A model generated the notes under the pieces. The model did not search any database, was not told where the DNA came from, and saw only the letters and a program-made list of their open reading frames with translations. Shown in pieces: positions 34,061-43,663 of a DNA stretch of 64,000 nt (within the stretch, counting starts at the first letter, position 1; each line of letters opens with the position of its first letter). Location: contig WGNI01000001.1 of assembly GCA_016124655.1 (NCBI GenBank), positions 248,001 through 312,000 on the forward strand, written 5' to 3'. The stretch is from Alphaproteobacteria bacterium (GTDB lineage Bacteria > Pseudomonadota > Alphaproteobacteria > Caulobacterales > Aquidulcibacteraceae). Made by a program: the position numbers and the translations under genes.

Positions 34061-35626
34061 ATGGGGCAACAGCCCTTTGACCCCGCTCACGCTCGGATTT
34101 CGCTGTTCGACGCGCTGCTGCGCGCCAAGCGCCGGCGCGGCGGAAAGACGGTGATCGTGGAGGATCATGATCGCAAACCGCTTTCATACGACGAAGTTAT
34201 TCGCGCGGCGTTTGCGCTCGGCGGACGGCTGAAGCGCATCACCGCGCCGCGCGAGGCGGTCGGCGTGCTGTTGCCGACGGGCGTCGGCGCGGTGGTGACG
34301 TTCTTTGCGCTGCATGCGATCGGGCGCACTCCGGCGATGCTGAACTTCACCGCGGGTCCCGCGAACCTGAACGCGGGTTGTGCTGCAGCGCATGTGCGCC
34401 GTGTGCTCACCGCGCGCCGGTTCGTGGAGCAAGGCCAGCTTGAGCGGCTCGTTGGCGAGCTCGGTCAGGCGGTCGAGATCACGTATCTGGAAGACCTGCG
34501 CGAAAGCCTCGGCCTTGGCGACAAGCTCGGCGCGCTGGTGAAGTCCTTCGCGCCGTCGCTTTTCCGGGCGAAGGTGTCTCCAGATGAGCCTGGCGTGGTG
34601 CTGTTTACGTCCGGATCGTTTGGATCGCCGCGCGGCGCGGTGCTGAGCCATGCCAACATCGTCTCCAATGTGCAGCAGATTTACGCGCATGTGCGGTTTG
34701 ATCCGAACTGGCGGTTCTTCAATCCGCTGCCGATGTTCCATTGCTATGGGTTGACCGGCGGCGCGCTGATGCCGGTGCTGTGCGGGCACAAGGCGTTCCT
34801 TTATCCCTCGCCGCTGCACTTCAAGGAAATCCCGCGGCTGGTGCGCGAAACCGACGCAAACGTCATGTTCGCGACCGACACGTTCGCCACGCAATATGCG
34901 CGCGGCGCGCAGGACGGCGATCTCTCAAGCCTTGTGTTCATGGTGCTGGGCGCGGAACGCGTGAAGCCTGAGACGCGCGAGGTTTATCAGCGCCGGTTCG
35001 GCGTGGAGTTGCTGGAAGGCTATGGCGCGACCGAGGCCTCGCCCGTCATCGCGGTCAATCAACCCGGCGCCAATATCGCCGGCAGCGTGGGCCGCATTCT
35101 GCCGGGCATTGAATGGCGCTTGGAGGAAATTCCCGGCATCCGCGAAGGCAAGAAGCTGATCGTGCGCGGCCCCAATGTGATGAAGGGCTATCTCAATCCC
35201 GCCGCGCCGGACGGCGTCGATGCGCTGCCCGACGGCTGGCACGATACCGGCGACATCGTTGAGATCGATGCGGACGGCTATGTGCGCATTGTCGGGCGGG
35301 CCAAGCGCTTCGCCAAGATCGGCGGCGAGATGGTTTCGCTGAATGCGGTGGAGACGATCGCGCAGAAACTCTGGCCGCTTTACAATCACGCGGCCATCTC
35401 GCTCCCCTGCCCGCGCAAGGGCGAGCGGCTGGTGCTGTTCAGCGACAATCCTGCAGCGCAGAGCGCGGATCTGATGAGCTTTGCGCAGGCGGAGGGGGCG
35501 CCGGAAATTTCGGTGCCGCGGAAAATTGTGCCGCTGCCGCAAATTCCCGTGCTCGGCACCGGCAAGACCGATTACGTCGCGCTGCAGCGCCTTGCGGAAG
35601 AAACGATCACGTCGGAGGCGGCGTAG
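34061..35626 (+). CDS. AMP-dependent acyl-ACP/acyl-CoA synthetase (Aas C-terminal-like)
   Basis: A 521-residue ANL-superfamily adenylating enzyme. The P-loop-like motif LFTSGSFGSPRGAVLSH, the GYGATEASPVIAVN block, DGWHDTGDIVEIDADGYV with the ATP-ribose Asp, and GRAKRFAKIGGEMVSL are present. The catalytic Lys is near the end in GTGKTDY. The blocks PLPMFHCYGLTGGALMPVL and LPQIPVLGTGKTDY resemble the acyl-ACP synthetase half of bifunctional Aas, without the attached acyltransferase, so fatty acid recycling into phospholipids is likely (inference). It is a single gene with its own 180-bp upstream region; its 3' end overlaps the next gene by 20 bp. Confidence 0.88.
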   Translation: MGQQPFDPAHARISLFDALLRAKRRRGGKTVIVEDHDRKPLSYDEVIRAAFALGGRLKRITAPREAVGVLLPTGVGAVVTFFALHAIGRTPAMLNFTAGPANLNAGCAAAHVRRVLTARRFVEQGQLERLVGELGQAVEITYLEDLRESLGLGDKLGALVKSFAPSLFRAKVSPDEPGVVLFTSGSFGSPRGAVLSHANIVSNVQQIYAHVRFDPNWRFFNPLPMFHCYGLTGGALMPVLCGHKAFLYPSPLHFKEIPRLVRETDANVMFATDTFATQYARGAQDGDLSSLVFMVLGAERVKPETREVYQRRFGVELLEGYGATEASPVIAVNQPGANIAGSVGRILPGIEWRLEEIPGIREGKKLIVRGPNVMKGYLNPAAPDGVDALPDGWHDTGDIVEIDADGYVRIVGRAKRFAKIGGEMVSLNAVETIAQKLWPLYNHAAISLPCPRKGERLVLFSDNPAAQSADLMSFAQAEGAPEISVPRKIVPLPQIPVLGTGKTDYVALQRLAEETITSEAA

Positions 35627-36896
35627 CCTCCGCAGACGGGGCGGGCGCGGGCGCCGGCGGATGGTGGTGATGGCGTTCGCGCAAGGCGAACAGGCCCAGA
35701 CCCATCAGCAAGACCAAAGAGCCCGCCACGCCCCCGACGACCGGAATGAGGCCCAGGATCGCGATGAAGGCGATGCCGATGGCGAGCGCCGCGATGCGCC
35801 GTCCCAGGCCTTCGCGCTGGATGACCAGGCTGCCGAGCGTGGCTGCGCCGAGCGCGTGGCCGGACGCCAGGAAGAAGGGATAAGCCATCAGCGTCAGCAC
35901 GCCGATGGGCAGGCCCACCAGCGTGGCGATGAGGGCGATGGCGATCAGGATCGGGGCGATCAGCATGAGCGCCCCCCACGCCAGGGCCGCGAGCCAGCGT
36001 CCATGGGCGACTTCCCAGGCGCGCTCAAACAAGCGCGGCGCAGCCGCCGCCAGAACCACGCCGGCGAGAAACGCGCTCAAAGCCCAGGTCAACGACCAAG
36101 CCGCCGCGGCAAGCCAGGCCGAAAGCGGGTTGGCTTGGGCCGGCGTCCATTCCCGCCACTTCTGGAAGTCGAGCGATTCCGTGGCGCGGCCGGACAGCCC
36201 GCCGGGCGTCTGAGCGGCGGGATCGATATCGAGCGGATAGCGGGCCTGCCAGTCCAGGCGTCCCAGGATGCGGGCGTTCGGCCCGATCTGAATGCGCCGG
36301 GCGCGGACGCGGGCGTCGCCCTGGATGATCCCGTCCAGCGTGATGCGTTCTCCAGCCGCGTCAAGATCGCCGCCGATGCGGCCGCCGACGATGAGCTGAC
36401 CGCCGGCGATGCGCGCGTCCGCGCCGACCTCTGCGCCCGGCGCCAGTTCGATTTCGCCGCCCGCCGCCTGCAGCGCGCGGCCGATGCGTCCCGACACCAG
36501 AACCGATCCGCCCGCGGCGGAGAATTCGCGCGCGGCGGTTCCGGAAAAATCGACGTCGCCGCCCAAGATGCGCAGATCGCCGCCGACATGGCCGGGCGCG
36601 TTGACGTCGCCGCCGGCGACCCAGACGCTGCCGCCCACGACGCCGTCGACCGTCACGTCGCCGCCGAACACGGTGACATCGCCGGGCTGGTCGATCACCC
36701 GCACGGTTGCGCCGATCGCGCCGCGATTGGGCGGATAGCCCGAGCGCCGCGGCGCTTCGGCGGCTTCTGGCGCAGCCGGCGCTTCGGCCGCTGTCGCGGC
36801 GCTCTCAGCAGCCGGTTGCGCGGGCGCAACCGGCGCAAGACATATGAAAACGGCGAACGCTGCGAAGGCTGCCGCGAGGAGACGCGCGGGTTTCAT
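35607..36896 (-). CDS. exported bactofilin-like domain plus polytopic membrane protein
   Basis: A 429-residue protein. A signal peptide (about 1-26) is followed by an Ala/Pro-rich linker and a right-handed beta-helix-like region (about 60-215) of short repeats such as GDVTVFGGDVTVDGVVGG, GGSVWVAGGDVNAPGHVGGD and AGGQLIVGGRIGGD, as in polymer-forming cytoskeletal (bactofilin) proteins. The C-terminal third has about four hydrophobic segments, followed by a His-rich tail. The repeat domain would be outside the cytoplasm, unlike true bactofilins. Its function is unknown. Its ATG overlaps the lpd stop (ATGA), so it is coupled to lpd. Confidence 0.8.
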   Translation of the reverse strand: MKPARLLAAAFAAFAVFICLAPVAPAQPAAESAATAAEAPAAPEAAEAPRRSGYPPNRGAIGATVRVIDQPGDVTVFGGDVTVDGVVGGSVWVAGGDVNAPGHVGGDLRILGGDVDFSGTAAREFSAAGGSVLVSGRIGRALQAAGGEIELAPGAEVGADARIAGGQLIVGGRIGGDLDAAGERITLDGIIQGDARVRARRIQIGPNARILGRLDWQARYPLDIDPAAQTPGGLSGRATESLDFQKWREWTPAQANPLSAWLAAAAWSLTWALSAFLAGVVLAAAAPRLFERAWEVAHGRWLAALAWGALMLIAPILIAIALIATLVGLPIGVLTLMAYPFFLASGHALGAATLGSLVIQREGLGRRIAALAIGIAFIAILGLIPVVGGVAGSLVLLMGLGLFALRERHHHHPPAPAPAPSAEATPPPT

Positions 36897-38302
36897 ATGT
36901 GCAGCGCGCGTCCATACGCGTCGAGCACGGATTCGTGCATCATCTCCGACAGCGTCGGGTGCGGGAAAATCGTCTCCATCAATTCCGCTTCGGTCAGTTC
37001 GCCCGTCATCGCGATGGCGAAGCCCTGGATCAGTTCGGTGACTTCGGCGCCCACCAAGTGAGCGCCGAGAAGCTCGCCGGTCTTGGCGTCGAAAACGGTT
37101 TTCACCAGGCCCTGATCCTCGCCCAGCGCGATCGCCTTGCCGTTGCCGACGAACGGAAACCGGCCCACGCGTATGTCGCGGCCCGCCTCCTTCGCCTTCG
37201 CCTCCGTCAGGCCGATGGAGGCGATTTGAGGATGGGAATAGGTGCAGCCGGGAACGCGCGCCTTATCCATCGGATGGGGATGTCTGCCGGCAATCGCCTC
37301 CACGCAGATCACGCCTTCATGGCTGGCCTTGTGCGCAAGCCAGGGCGCGCCGGTGACGTCGCCGATGGCGTAGAGACCCGCGACATTGGTGCGACCGAAG
37401 CCATCGGTTTGAATGTGGCCGCGCTCCAGCGTGACGCCCAGCGCCTCAAGGCCAAGCCCTTCGGTGTTGCCGGCGATGCCGACGGCGACGATGGCGTGAC
37501 TGGCTTTCAGCGTTTCGGTGTTGCCGCCGGTCTTGATCTCGGCGGTGACACCATCGGCGCCGGCTTTCAGCGCCTGGGCTTGTGCGCCGGTGCGGATCGT
37601 CAGTCCCTCCTTCTCGAAGCGCTTGCGCGCGAAGGCGGAGATTTCTTCGTCCTCCACCGGGAGGATGCGATCGAGCAGCTCGACCACGGTCGTCTTCACG
37701 CCGAACGCGGCGTAGAAGCTGGCGAACTCAATGCCGATAGCGCCGGACCCGAACACCAAAAGGCTTTCGGGCCATTGCGGCGGCGTCATCGCGTCGCGAT
37801 AGGTCCAGATGCGCTTGCCGTCCCCGGCCAGGCCCGCGGCGGGAATTTCGCGGGCGCGCGCGCCAGTGGCGATGATGACGTGCTTGGCGTCGTAGGCTTC
37901 ATCCTTGCCCGCCTTGTCGGCGACGATCACGCGCGGCGCGGGCTTGCCGCTTTCCAGGCGTCCCTCGCCTTCGATCACGGCGATCTTATGCTTCTTCATC
38001 AGAAACCCGATGCCGTTCGACAGGCGCTGGGCGACCTTGCGGGATCGATCGACGACGGCCGCGGGATCGAAGGCCGCGCCTTCGACTTTCAGGCCGTACT
38101 CCTTGGCGTGGCGCATGGCGCGATAGATTTCAGCCGAACGCAGCAAGGCCTTGGTCGGGATGCAGCCCCAGTTCAGGCAGATGCCGCCCAAGCGCTCGCG
38201 CTCGACGATGGCAGCCTTCAGGCCAAGCTGGCTGGCGCGGATGGCGGCGACATAGCCGCCCGGACCGGAGCCGATAACGATGAGATCGAACGCCTGGGGC
38301 AT
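36893..38302 (-). CDS. lpdA: dihydrolipoyl dehydrogenase (E3)
   Basis: E3 reoxidises dihydrolipoamide in the pyruvate and 2-oxoglutarate dehydrogenase complexes. The 469-residue protein has the FAD motif LIVIGSGPGGYVAAIRASQLG, the redox disulfide in GGICLNWGCIPTKALL (Cys42 and Cys47), the NAD motif LLVFGSGAIGIEFASFYAAFG, and the C-terminal base His in the HPTLSEMMHESVLDAYG block. The IPTKALL variant (Ala in place of Ser) is frequent in alphaproteobacterial E3. No E1 or E2 genes are adjacent in this window. Confidence 0.96.
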   Translation of the reverse strand: MPQAFDLIVIGSGPGGYVAAIRASQLGLKAAIVERERLGGICLNWGCIPTKALLRSAEIYRAMRHAKEYGLKVEGAAFDPAAVVDRSRKVAQRLSNGIGFLMKKHKIAVIEGEGRLESGKPAPRVIVADKAGKDEAYDAKHVIIATGARAREIPAAGLAGDGKRIWTYRDAMTPPQWPESLLVFGSGAIGIEFASFYAAFGVKTTVVELLDRILPVEDEEISAFARKRFEKEGLTIRTGAQAQALKAGADGVTAEIKTGGNTETLKASHAIVAVGIAGNTEGLGLEALGVTLERGHIQTDGFGRTNVAGLYAIGDVTGAPWLAHKASHEGVICVEAIAGRHPHPMDKARVPGCTYSHPQIASIGLTEAKAKEAGRDIRVGRFPFVGNGKAIALGEDQGLVKTVFDAKTGELLGAHLVGAEVTELIQGFAIAMTGELTEAELMETIFPHPTLSEMMHESVLDAYGRALHI

Positions 38303-38353
38303 GGCCTACCGTATCAGGCCCAGGACAGCGGCGCAGCGCAGATTGCGGGCGAG

Positions 38354-38430
38354 TGGTCGGGGCGGCGGGATTCGAACTCGCGACATCCAGCTCCCAAAGC
38401 TGGCGCTCTACCAGGCTGAGCTACACCCCG
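38354..38430 (-). tRNA. tRNA-Pro (TGG)
   Basis: Read on the minus strand the acceptor stem is CGGGGTG with CGCCCCG, discriminator A, and an encoded CCA (38354-38356). The anticodon stem CCAGC/GCTGG encloses loop TTTGGGA with anticodon TGG. The T arm contains GTTCGAATC. It totals 77 nt and lies between the SMP-30 gene and lpdA. Confidence 0.97.
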
Positions 38431-38474
38431 AGGCGGCTTCCCATAGGCGGGATTGAGGATCGTGAAAAGGCTCC

Positions 38475-39389
38475 TCATGGCGGCGGGAAGCGGCGCACTT
38501 CGCCGGTGAAGGGCGGCCGGTCGTTGAGGCTTGCGCCAACGACATAAGCTGCGCCGTCGGGCGCGAAGGCGATGTTGGTGGTGTAGCGCGCGGGCGAGCG
38601 CAGCGCGCGGGCGATCGCGCCGTCTGCGTTCAGGCCCACAACGACGCCTTCGCCATAGATAGCGACATAGAGCAGCCCGTCGGGTCCTCGCTCCAGTCCG
38701 TCCGGGCCGCGTTCGGGGTAGATGTCTTCGGTCTGGTCGAACGGCGGCGCTTCAAAGTCGATCGCGGCGAACACCGTCGGCGGTCCAAGTCTCCCTGGTC
38801 CCTGCACGGGAAATTTCAGCACGCGGTGGCGGAAGGTTTCGGAGACAAAGAGCGCGCGCTCGTGCGCGTCGAAATAGACGCCGTTTGGATACCAAAGGCC
38901 GCGCGCGACATCGTGGGCCGCGCCTGCGGCGTCGAGATAGACCAGATAGCCGTGCGGCGGAGCGCGGCGCGAGAAGAGGCCCGGATCGGAGAAATACGCG
39001 CCGCCGGCGTCATCGGCGCTGATGTCGTTGGGATCTTGAAAGGCGCGGCCCGCCGCAGTTTGGGACACCACGCCCAATGGCGCGCCATCGGCTGCGACGC
39101 GCGCGATCTGTTGTCCGATATGGCAAAGAATGGCGAAGCCTTCGCCGTGAGGCGCAAGCGCGGTCGGTCCGCACCCGCGCTGTTCGAAGAAGGTCGACTT
39201 TTCCATATTGTCGTAGGCGGATACGCGGTCGGCGCCCATTTCGGCGACGAAGAGCCGCCCGTCCTGCCACAGAGGCCCTTCGGGATAGGCGGCGCGCGCA
39301 TCGATCACCACGCCGGCATGGCCATCTTGCGCGGCGGCGAGACCGGCGAGGCAGCATGCGGCGATTGCGGCAAGAGCGCTAAGCCGCAC
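38475..39389 (-). CDS. exported SMP-30/gluconolactonase-family protein
   Basis: A six-bladed propeller protein of the SMP-30/LRE family, 304 residues from GTG 39389 (preceded by GAAGGG; TTG 39416 is also open). The signal peptide is LSALAAIAACCLAGLAAAQ. Family metal-site blocks are visible: AAYPEGPLWQDGRLFVAEM with the first Glu ligand, DPNDISADDAGGAYFSDPG with the Asn and Asp pair, and WYPNGVYFDAHERALFVSET. It may hydrolyse lactones in the periplasm, or be a related esterase. Its start overlaps the end of the upstream membrane gene, indicating one operon with the split spermidine-synthase-like pair. Confidence 0.82.
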   Translation of the reverse strand: MRLSALAAIAACCLAGLAAAQDGHAGVVIDARAAYPEGPLWQDGRLFVAEMGADRVSAYDNMEKSTFFEQRGCGPTALAPHGEGFAILCHIGQQIARVAADGAPLGVVSQTAAGRAFQDPNDISADDAGGAYFSDPGLFSRRAPPHGYLVYLDAAGAAHDVARGLWYPNGVYFDAHERALFVSETFRHRVLKFPVQGPGRLGPPTVFAAIDFEAPPFDQTEDIYPERGPDGLERGPDGLLYVAIYGEGVVVGLNADGAIARALRSPARYTTNIAFAPDGAAYVVGASLNDRPPFTGEVRRFPPP

Positions 39390-39993
39390 GCGTCTGCCCT
39401 TCGCTGCGCAACGCAATCAGGCCAACGCCGCAGGCCGCGATCAGGGCCGCGAAAGTCATCATGATGTCGCGGCTGCCGAGCTTGGTCATGAGATAAAGCG
39501 CGGTGCCGAGCGTGCCGACGATATTGCCGATGGTGGTGATGGAATAGACCGCGCCGGCAACGCGTCCGCCGTGCTGCGCATCGGCCAGCAGAAGCCGCAC
39601 CGCGTATGGCGAAAAGAACGACAGCAGCGTCATGGGCACGAACATGATCGCGGCGGCGGCGAACAGGGCCGCGCCGACGCCATCGCCCATCGTTTCAAGC
39701 GTCCAATCGAGAACCGGCGTGGCCAGCGGCGGCGTCAGCGCCAGAAGTGCGCCTGCTGCGACGACGCAGACGCCGAGCACCTGCGAGCGCGGCGCAAAGT
39801 CCGCGACGCGGCCGCCGATATAATAGCCGGCCATCAGCGAGAGCATGACGGTGGAGATGAGCGAAGCCCAGACCTCGATGCCGCTGCCGAAATACGGCGT
39901 CAGCAGACGGCTCGACGCCATCTGCACGCCCATCAGAGCCACGCCCAGCAAGAAGCCGATGCACAGAATCGCGGTGTGTCGCCAATGCGTCAC
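39379..39993 (-). CDS. polytopic membrane protein (spermidine synthase-associated membrane module)
   Basis: A 204-residue protein with about six hydrophobic segments, starting at GTG 39993, which is preceded by AAGGGGG. Blocks such as ASSRLLTPYFGSGIEVWASL, AGYYIGGRVAD, LLSFFSPYAVRLLL and AGAVYSITTIGNIVGTLGTA match the membrane half of fused spermidine-synthase-like proteins. It lies 22 nt after the soluble-domain gene at 40016-40921, so the two together look like a split version of that fusion. The transported or processed compound is unknown. Confidence 0.85.
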   Translation of the reverse strand: MTHWRHTAILCIGFLLGVALMGVQMASSRLLTPYFGSGIEVWASLISTVMLSLMAGYYIGGRVADFAPRSQVLGVCVVAAGALLALTPPLATPVLDWTLETMGDGVGAALFAAAAIMFVPMTLLSFFSPYAVRLLLADAQHGGRVAGAVYSITTIGNIVGTLGTALYLMTKLGSRDIMMTFAALIAACGVGLIALRSEGQTRAA

Positions 39994-40015
39994 GCGATCG
40001 TCCCCCTTTTTGCGC

Positions 40016-40921
40016 TCATTGACGCTGGTTGTGGCGTTCCATCGCCCGCAAGGATTCCACCGGCGCGAAATCATCGGTGAGCACTTGTCCGCGCGCGCTG
40101 GAGACGACGCGGCGCGCATCGAGCATCGGCGCGATGGGATGGCGGAAATTGTACTGGCTTTGCAGCGCTGCGGCGCGGGCGCGCAATTGCCGTTGTCCCT
40201 TCACCGGACCGTCATAGGCGATGGCCACGACATTGCCGTCGGCCTGATAGATGTCGACATGGTCGAACACCGCTTTGAGCGTGGCGATGGCGGCGTCGTA
40301 GAGCATGGTCGTCGGCTCGATGTTCTGCACCACCGCGCCGCCCGGCGCGACGCGGCGCTTTACGGTCTGGAAGAATTCGCGCGTGAGCAAGTGAAAGGGC
40401 ACGAACGTGCCGCGATAGGCGTCGATGAAGATGAGGTCGAAGCGTTCACGCGCACGGCGCAGGAAGATGCGCCCATCCGCCTGCGTGATGGTCAAGTTGC
40501 GCTCCGGCGTGACACCGAAATATTGCTGCGCCAGCGCGATGACTTCGGGATCGAGCTCCACGCATTGGATGGGCACGCCGGGCATGTGCAGGTGCAGGTA
40601 TTGCGCCGTGCGCCCGCCGCCGAGGCCGATCTCGCAGATGGCGTTCAGCGAGGCGGTGTAGGCCAGGCCCGCGGTCATATAGCGCGTATAGGCGAACAGA
40701 AGTTCGCGGGGATTTTCAGGATTGTAGAGGCTCTGGTGGAAGATGCGGCGATTGACGCCGAACTGCAGGGCGATGTAGCGCCCCTCGCGCACGACATAGA
40801 TCGTGTTGTACGGCGACTCACGCTGGGCGATCACCGTTTCCTGCGCGTGTGCGGCGAGCGCACACCCGGCCCAGCCAGCCAAACCCAGCGCAACCGCCCG
40901 TCTTGGGACACCACCGTGCAT
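40016..40921 (-). CDS. spermidine synthase-like methyltransferase-fold protein with N-terminal signal-like segment
   Basis: A 301-residue protein starting at ATG 40921 (upstream GGAG; GTG 40933 also open). The C-terminal bulk is a spermidine-synthase/SAM-methyltransferase-like Rossmann domain: NAICEIGLGGGRTAQYLHLH, IQCVELDPEVIALAQQYFG, LTITQADGRIFLRRA and FDLIFIDAYRGTFVPFHLL. The N-terminus (RRAVALGLAGWAGCALAAHAQE) looks like a cleavable signal peptide or membrane anchor, which is odd for a nucleotide-cofactor fold. Export is inferred only from this segment. It is upstream of the matching membrane-module gene and divergent from rfbC. Confidence 0.82.
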   Translation of the reverse strand: MHGGVPRRAVALGLAGWAGCALAAHAQETVIAQRESPYNTIYVVREGRYIALQFGVNRRIFHQSLYNPENPRELLFAYTRYMTAGLAYTASLNAICEIGLGGGRTAQYLHLHMPGVPIQCVELDPEVIALAQQYFGVTPERNLTITQADGRIFLRRARERFDLIFIDAYRGTFVPFHLLTREFFQTVKRRVAPGGAVVQNIEPTTMLYDAAIATLKAVFDHVDIYQADGNVVAIAYDGPVKGQRQLRARAAALQSQYNFRHPIAPMLDARRVVSSARGQVLTDDFAPVESLRAMERHNQRQ

Positions 40922-41131
40922 CAAGCGCTCCACGCCCCTCTTGCGCCGCCTCCATGGCGGGCGCGCGTGACCAGATCAAGGCCGCCGCTGCGGCAAGAGG
41001 GTCGAACGGCGGCTAGCGCCCTTCCTCAGAGGCCCAAAACGCCTTAACCCCGGCGCTTCCGGCTGGGCGGCGCGAATGCTGCACGGCGCGGGCGCGCCCG
41101 TGCGGCGCATGAGGAGCCGCAGGTCGCGCCG

Positions 41132-41692
41132 ATGGGGAAAATCGCCCTTCAGGAGCTCAGTATTCCAGGCGTCTGGCTGATCGAGACCCAGGCGTTCGCG
41201 GACGCGCGCGGCTTTTTTCAGGAGACCTATCATCGCCAGGCGTTCGCGGAGGCCGGGCTGGCGATGGACTTCGTGCAGGACAACCATTCCTATTCGGTTG
41301 AGGCGGGAACCCTCAGGGGACTGCATTTCCAAACGCCGCCGTTTGCGCAGGCCAAGCTGGTGCGGGTTGCGGTGGGGCGCATCTGGGATGTCGCGGTGGA
41401 TCTCAGGCGTTCTTCGCCGACCTTTGGACGATGGACTGCGGCGGAATTGTCGGCGGAGAACCGGCGTCAGCTGTTCGTGCCGGAAGGCTTCGCGCACGCC
41501 TTCCTGACTTTGGCGCCGGACACCGAGGTTCTCTACAAGGTCACCAATTTCTACAGCCCCAGCCACGACAGCGGCGTCATCTGGAACGATCCTGATCTGG
41601 CGATCGATTGGCCCTTGCCGGCGGCGGCGCCGGTTTTGTCGGCCAAGGACGCCGCCTTGGGGCCGCTCAAAGACGCCTTTACCTTTCCCTAG
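41132..41692 (+). CDS. rfbC: dTDP-4-dehydrorhamnose 3,5-epimerase
   Basis: Third step of dTDP-L-rhamnose synthesis. The 186-residue cupin has the conserved opening [39 protein letters not shown] with the catalytic His, the [16 protein letters not shown] block, and [13 protein letters not shown] followed by YKVTNFYSP. It is first in the rfbC-rfbB-rfbD-rfbA order, divergent from the spermidine-synthase-like gene across about 210 bp that should hold both promoters. Confidence 0.96.
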   Translation: MGKIALQELSIPGVWLIETQAFADARGFFQETYHRQAFAEAGLAMDFVQDNHSYSVEAGTLRGLHFQTPPFAQAKLVRVAVGRIWDVAVDLRRSSPTFGRWTAAELSAENRRQLFVPEGFAHAFLTLAPDTEVLYKVTNFYSPSHDSGVIWNDPDLAIDWPLPAAAPVLSAKDAALGPLKDAFTFP

Positions 41693-41715
41693 AGAACGAT
41701 GCGGATTCTCACGTC

Positions 41716-42765
41716 ATGCGCGTACTGATCACTGGCGGATGCGGGTTCATCGGCTCGGCGGTGTGCCGCCTCGCGATCGCCGAGATCGGCGCGACGATCC
41801 TCAATGTCGATGCGATGACCTATGCGGCGAACGCCGCCAATGTCGCGCCGGTCGCCAGCGATCCGCGCTACCGCTTTCTGCAGGCGGATGTGGCGGACGC
41901 TGACGCCATGCGCACGGCGTTCGCTGCGTTCAAGCCGGATTTTGTCATGCACCTGGCGGCGGAAAGCCATGTGGATCGCTCCATCACCGGGTCGGCGGCG
42001 TTCATCCGCACCAATGTGGTGGGCGCGCATGTGATGCTGGAGGCCGCGCGCGGCTATTGGGAGGGACTCGATGCGCGGGCCAAGGAGCGGTTCCGGTTTC
42101 TGCACGTCTCGACCGATGAAGTGTACGGCTCGCTCGGCGCGGACGGCTATTTCACCGAAGCCTCGCCTTACGATCCCCGTTCGCCCTATTCCGCTTCGAA
42201 GGCCGCGGCCGATCACCTCGCGAGCGCTTGGCGGGAAACCTATGGCTTCCCGGCGATCATTTCCAATTGCTCGAACAATTACGGCCCCTATCATTTCCCG
42301 GAGAAACTAATCCCGCTGGTCATTCTCAATGCGCTGGAAGGCAAGCCGCTGCCGGTCTATGGCGACGGGCGCAATGTGCGGGACTGGCTTTTTGTCGAAG
42401 ACCATGCCCGCGCGCTCTTCGCCGTGCTGCAGAACGGGCGCGCGGGCGAAAAATATTTGATTGGCGGGCGTTCGGAGAAAACCAATCTCGATGTCGTGCA
42501 CACGATCTGCGATGCGCTCGATGCGCTGCGCCCGGCTGCGACGCGTCGGCGCGACCTGATCACATTCGTGGCCGATCGGCCCGGTCATGACCACCGCTAT
42601 GCGATTGATTGCGCGAAGACCGAGCGCGAGCTCGGTTGGCGGCCGCGCGAGAGCTTCGAGACCGGCCTGCAGAAGACCGTGCAATGGTATCTGGACAATG
42701 AAAGCTGGTGGCGGCCAATCCGTGAGCGGGTGTATGGCGGCGAGCGCCTGGGTTTGCAGGCGTGA
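41716..42765 (+). CDS. rfbB: dTDP-glucose 4,6-dehydratase
   Basis: Second step of dTDP-L-rhamnose synthesis. The 349-residue short-chain dehydrogenase-fold protein has the NAD motif [30 protein letters not shown], the catalytic TDE in [11 protein letters not shown], the [10 protein letters not shown] catalytic Tyr/Lys pair, and [18 protein letters not shown]. The start at ATG 41716 is 23 nt after rfbC. Its stop overlaps the rfbD ATG (TGATG). Confidence 0.97.
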   Translation: MRVLITGGCGFIGSAVCRLAIAEIGATILNVDAMTYAANAANVAPVASDPRYRFLQADVADADAMRTAFAAFKPDFVMHLAAESHVDRSITGSAAFIRTNVVGAHVMLEAARGYWEGLDARAKERFRFLHVSTDEVYGSLGADGYFTEASPYDPRSPYSASKAAADHLASAWRETYGFPAIISNCSNNYGPYHFPEKLIPLVILNALEGKPLPVYGDGRNVRDWLFVEDHARALFAVLQNGRAGEKYLIGGRSEKTNLDVVHTICDALDALRPAATRRRDLITFVADRPGHDHRYAIDCAKTERELGWRPRESFETGLQKTVQWYLDNESWWRPIRERVYGGERLGLQA

Positions 42766-43649
42766 TGGCAAGGCTTCTCGTGCTGGGGCGCAGCGGGCAG
42801 CTCGCGCGCGCCTTGGCGGAAGGGCTTCCGCGGGCCGACCGGCATGTCGTCTGTCTGGGCCGTCCTGAACTCGATCTCGCGGACGCCGGTTCGCTGGAGC
42901 GCGCCATGGCGGCAGTGAAGCCGGACGTCGTCATCAATGCGGCGGCGTACACAGCGGTCGACAAGGCGGAAGACGATGCGGCGTCCGCCCACGCCATCAA
43001 TGCCGACGGCGCGGGCGCGGCGGCGCGCGCGGCCGCTGCGATCGGCGCGCGGTTCGTGCATTTCTCCACCGATTACGTGTTCGATGGCGCCAAAGGCGCG
43101 CCTTATGTTGAGAGCGATGCGCCGGCGCCGGCCAATGTTTATGGCGCATCAAAACTGGCGGGCGAGCGCGCCGTGATGGCGCACAATGCCTCTTGCGTTA
43201 TCGTGCGCACGTCGTGGGTCTATGCGCCGTATGGCGCGAACTTCGTGCAGACGATGCTGCGATTGGCGTCCAGCAACGACGTGCTGCGCGTGGTGGACGA
43301 TCAGCGTGGGGCGCCGACCTACGCGCCCGACATCGCCGACGCGGTCAGCGCCATTGTCGATCGGTTGGCGGCTCCGCACGGCGAGCACGCGTTCGGCGTG
43401 TTTCACTACACCGGCGCGGGGGACACGACGTGGCATGGGTTCGCGCAAGCCATCATGGATGGCGCGCGCGCGCGGGGCCAAGCATCCTGCCCTGTGGAGC
43501 CGATCACGACGGCGCAGTATCCCACGCGCGCGCGCCGGCCTGCCGACAGCCGGCTCGATGCGCAGAAGATCGCTGCGGCCTATGGCGTGCGTGCTCCCGA
43601 TTGGCGCGTATCGCTCGACCGCTGCCTCGACCGCCTGATGGCGACCTGA
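42765..43649 (+). CDS. rfbD: dTDP-4-dehydrorhamnose reductase
   Basis: Final step, reducing dTDP-4-keto-L-rhamnose to dTDP-L-rhamnose. The 294-residue protein has [16 protein letters not shown] for cofactor binding, the block [35 protein letters not shown], the YGASKLAGE Tyr/Lys catalytic pair, and [22 protein letters not shown] three bases upstream (42762) is an alternative start. Coupled to rfbB by a one-base overlap. Confidence 0.96.
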   Translation: MARLLVLGRSGQLARALAEGLPRADRHVVCLGRPELDLADAGSLERAMAAVKPDVVINAAAYTAVDKAEDDAASAHAINADGAGAAARAAAAIGARFVHFSTDYVFDGAKGAPYVESDAPAPANVYGASKLAGERAVMAHNASCVIVRTSWVYAPYGANFVQTMLRLASSNDVLRVVDDQRGAPTYAPDIADAVSAIVDRLAAPHGEHAFGVFHYTGAGDTTWHGFAQAIMDGARARGQASCPVEPITTAQYPTRARRPADSRLDAQKIAAAYGVRAPDWRVSLDRCLDRLMAT

Positions 43650-43663
43650 AGGAGACGCAAGCC

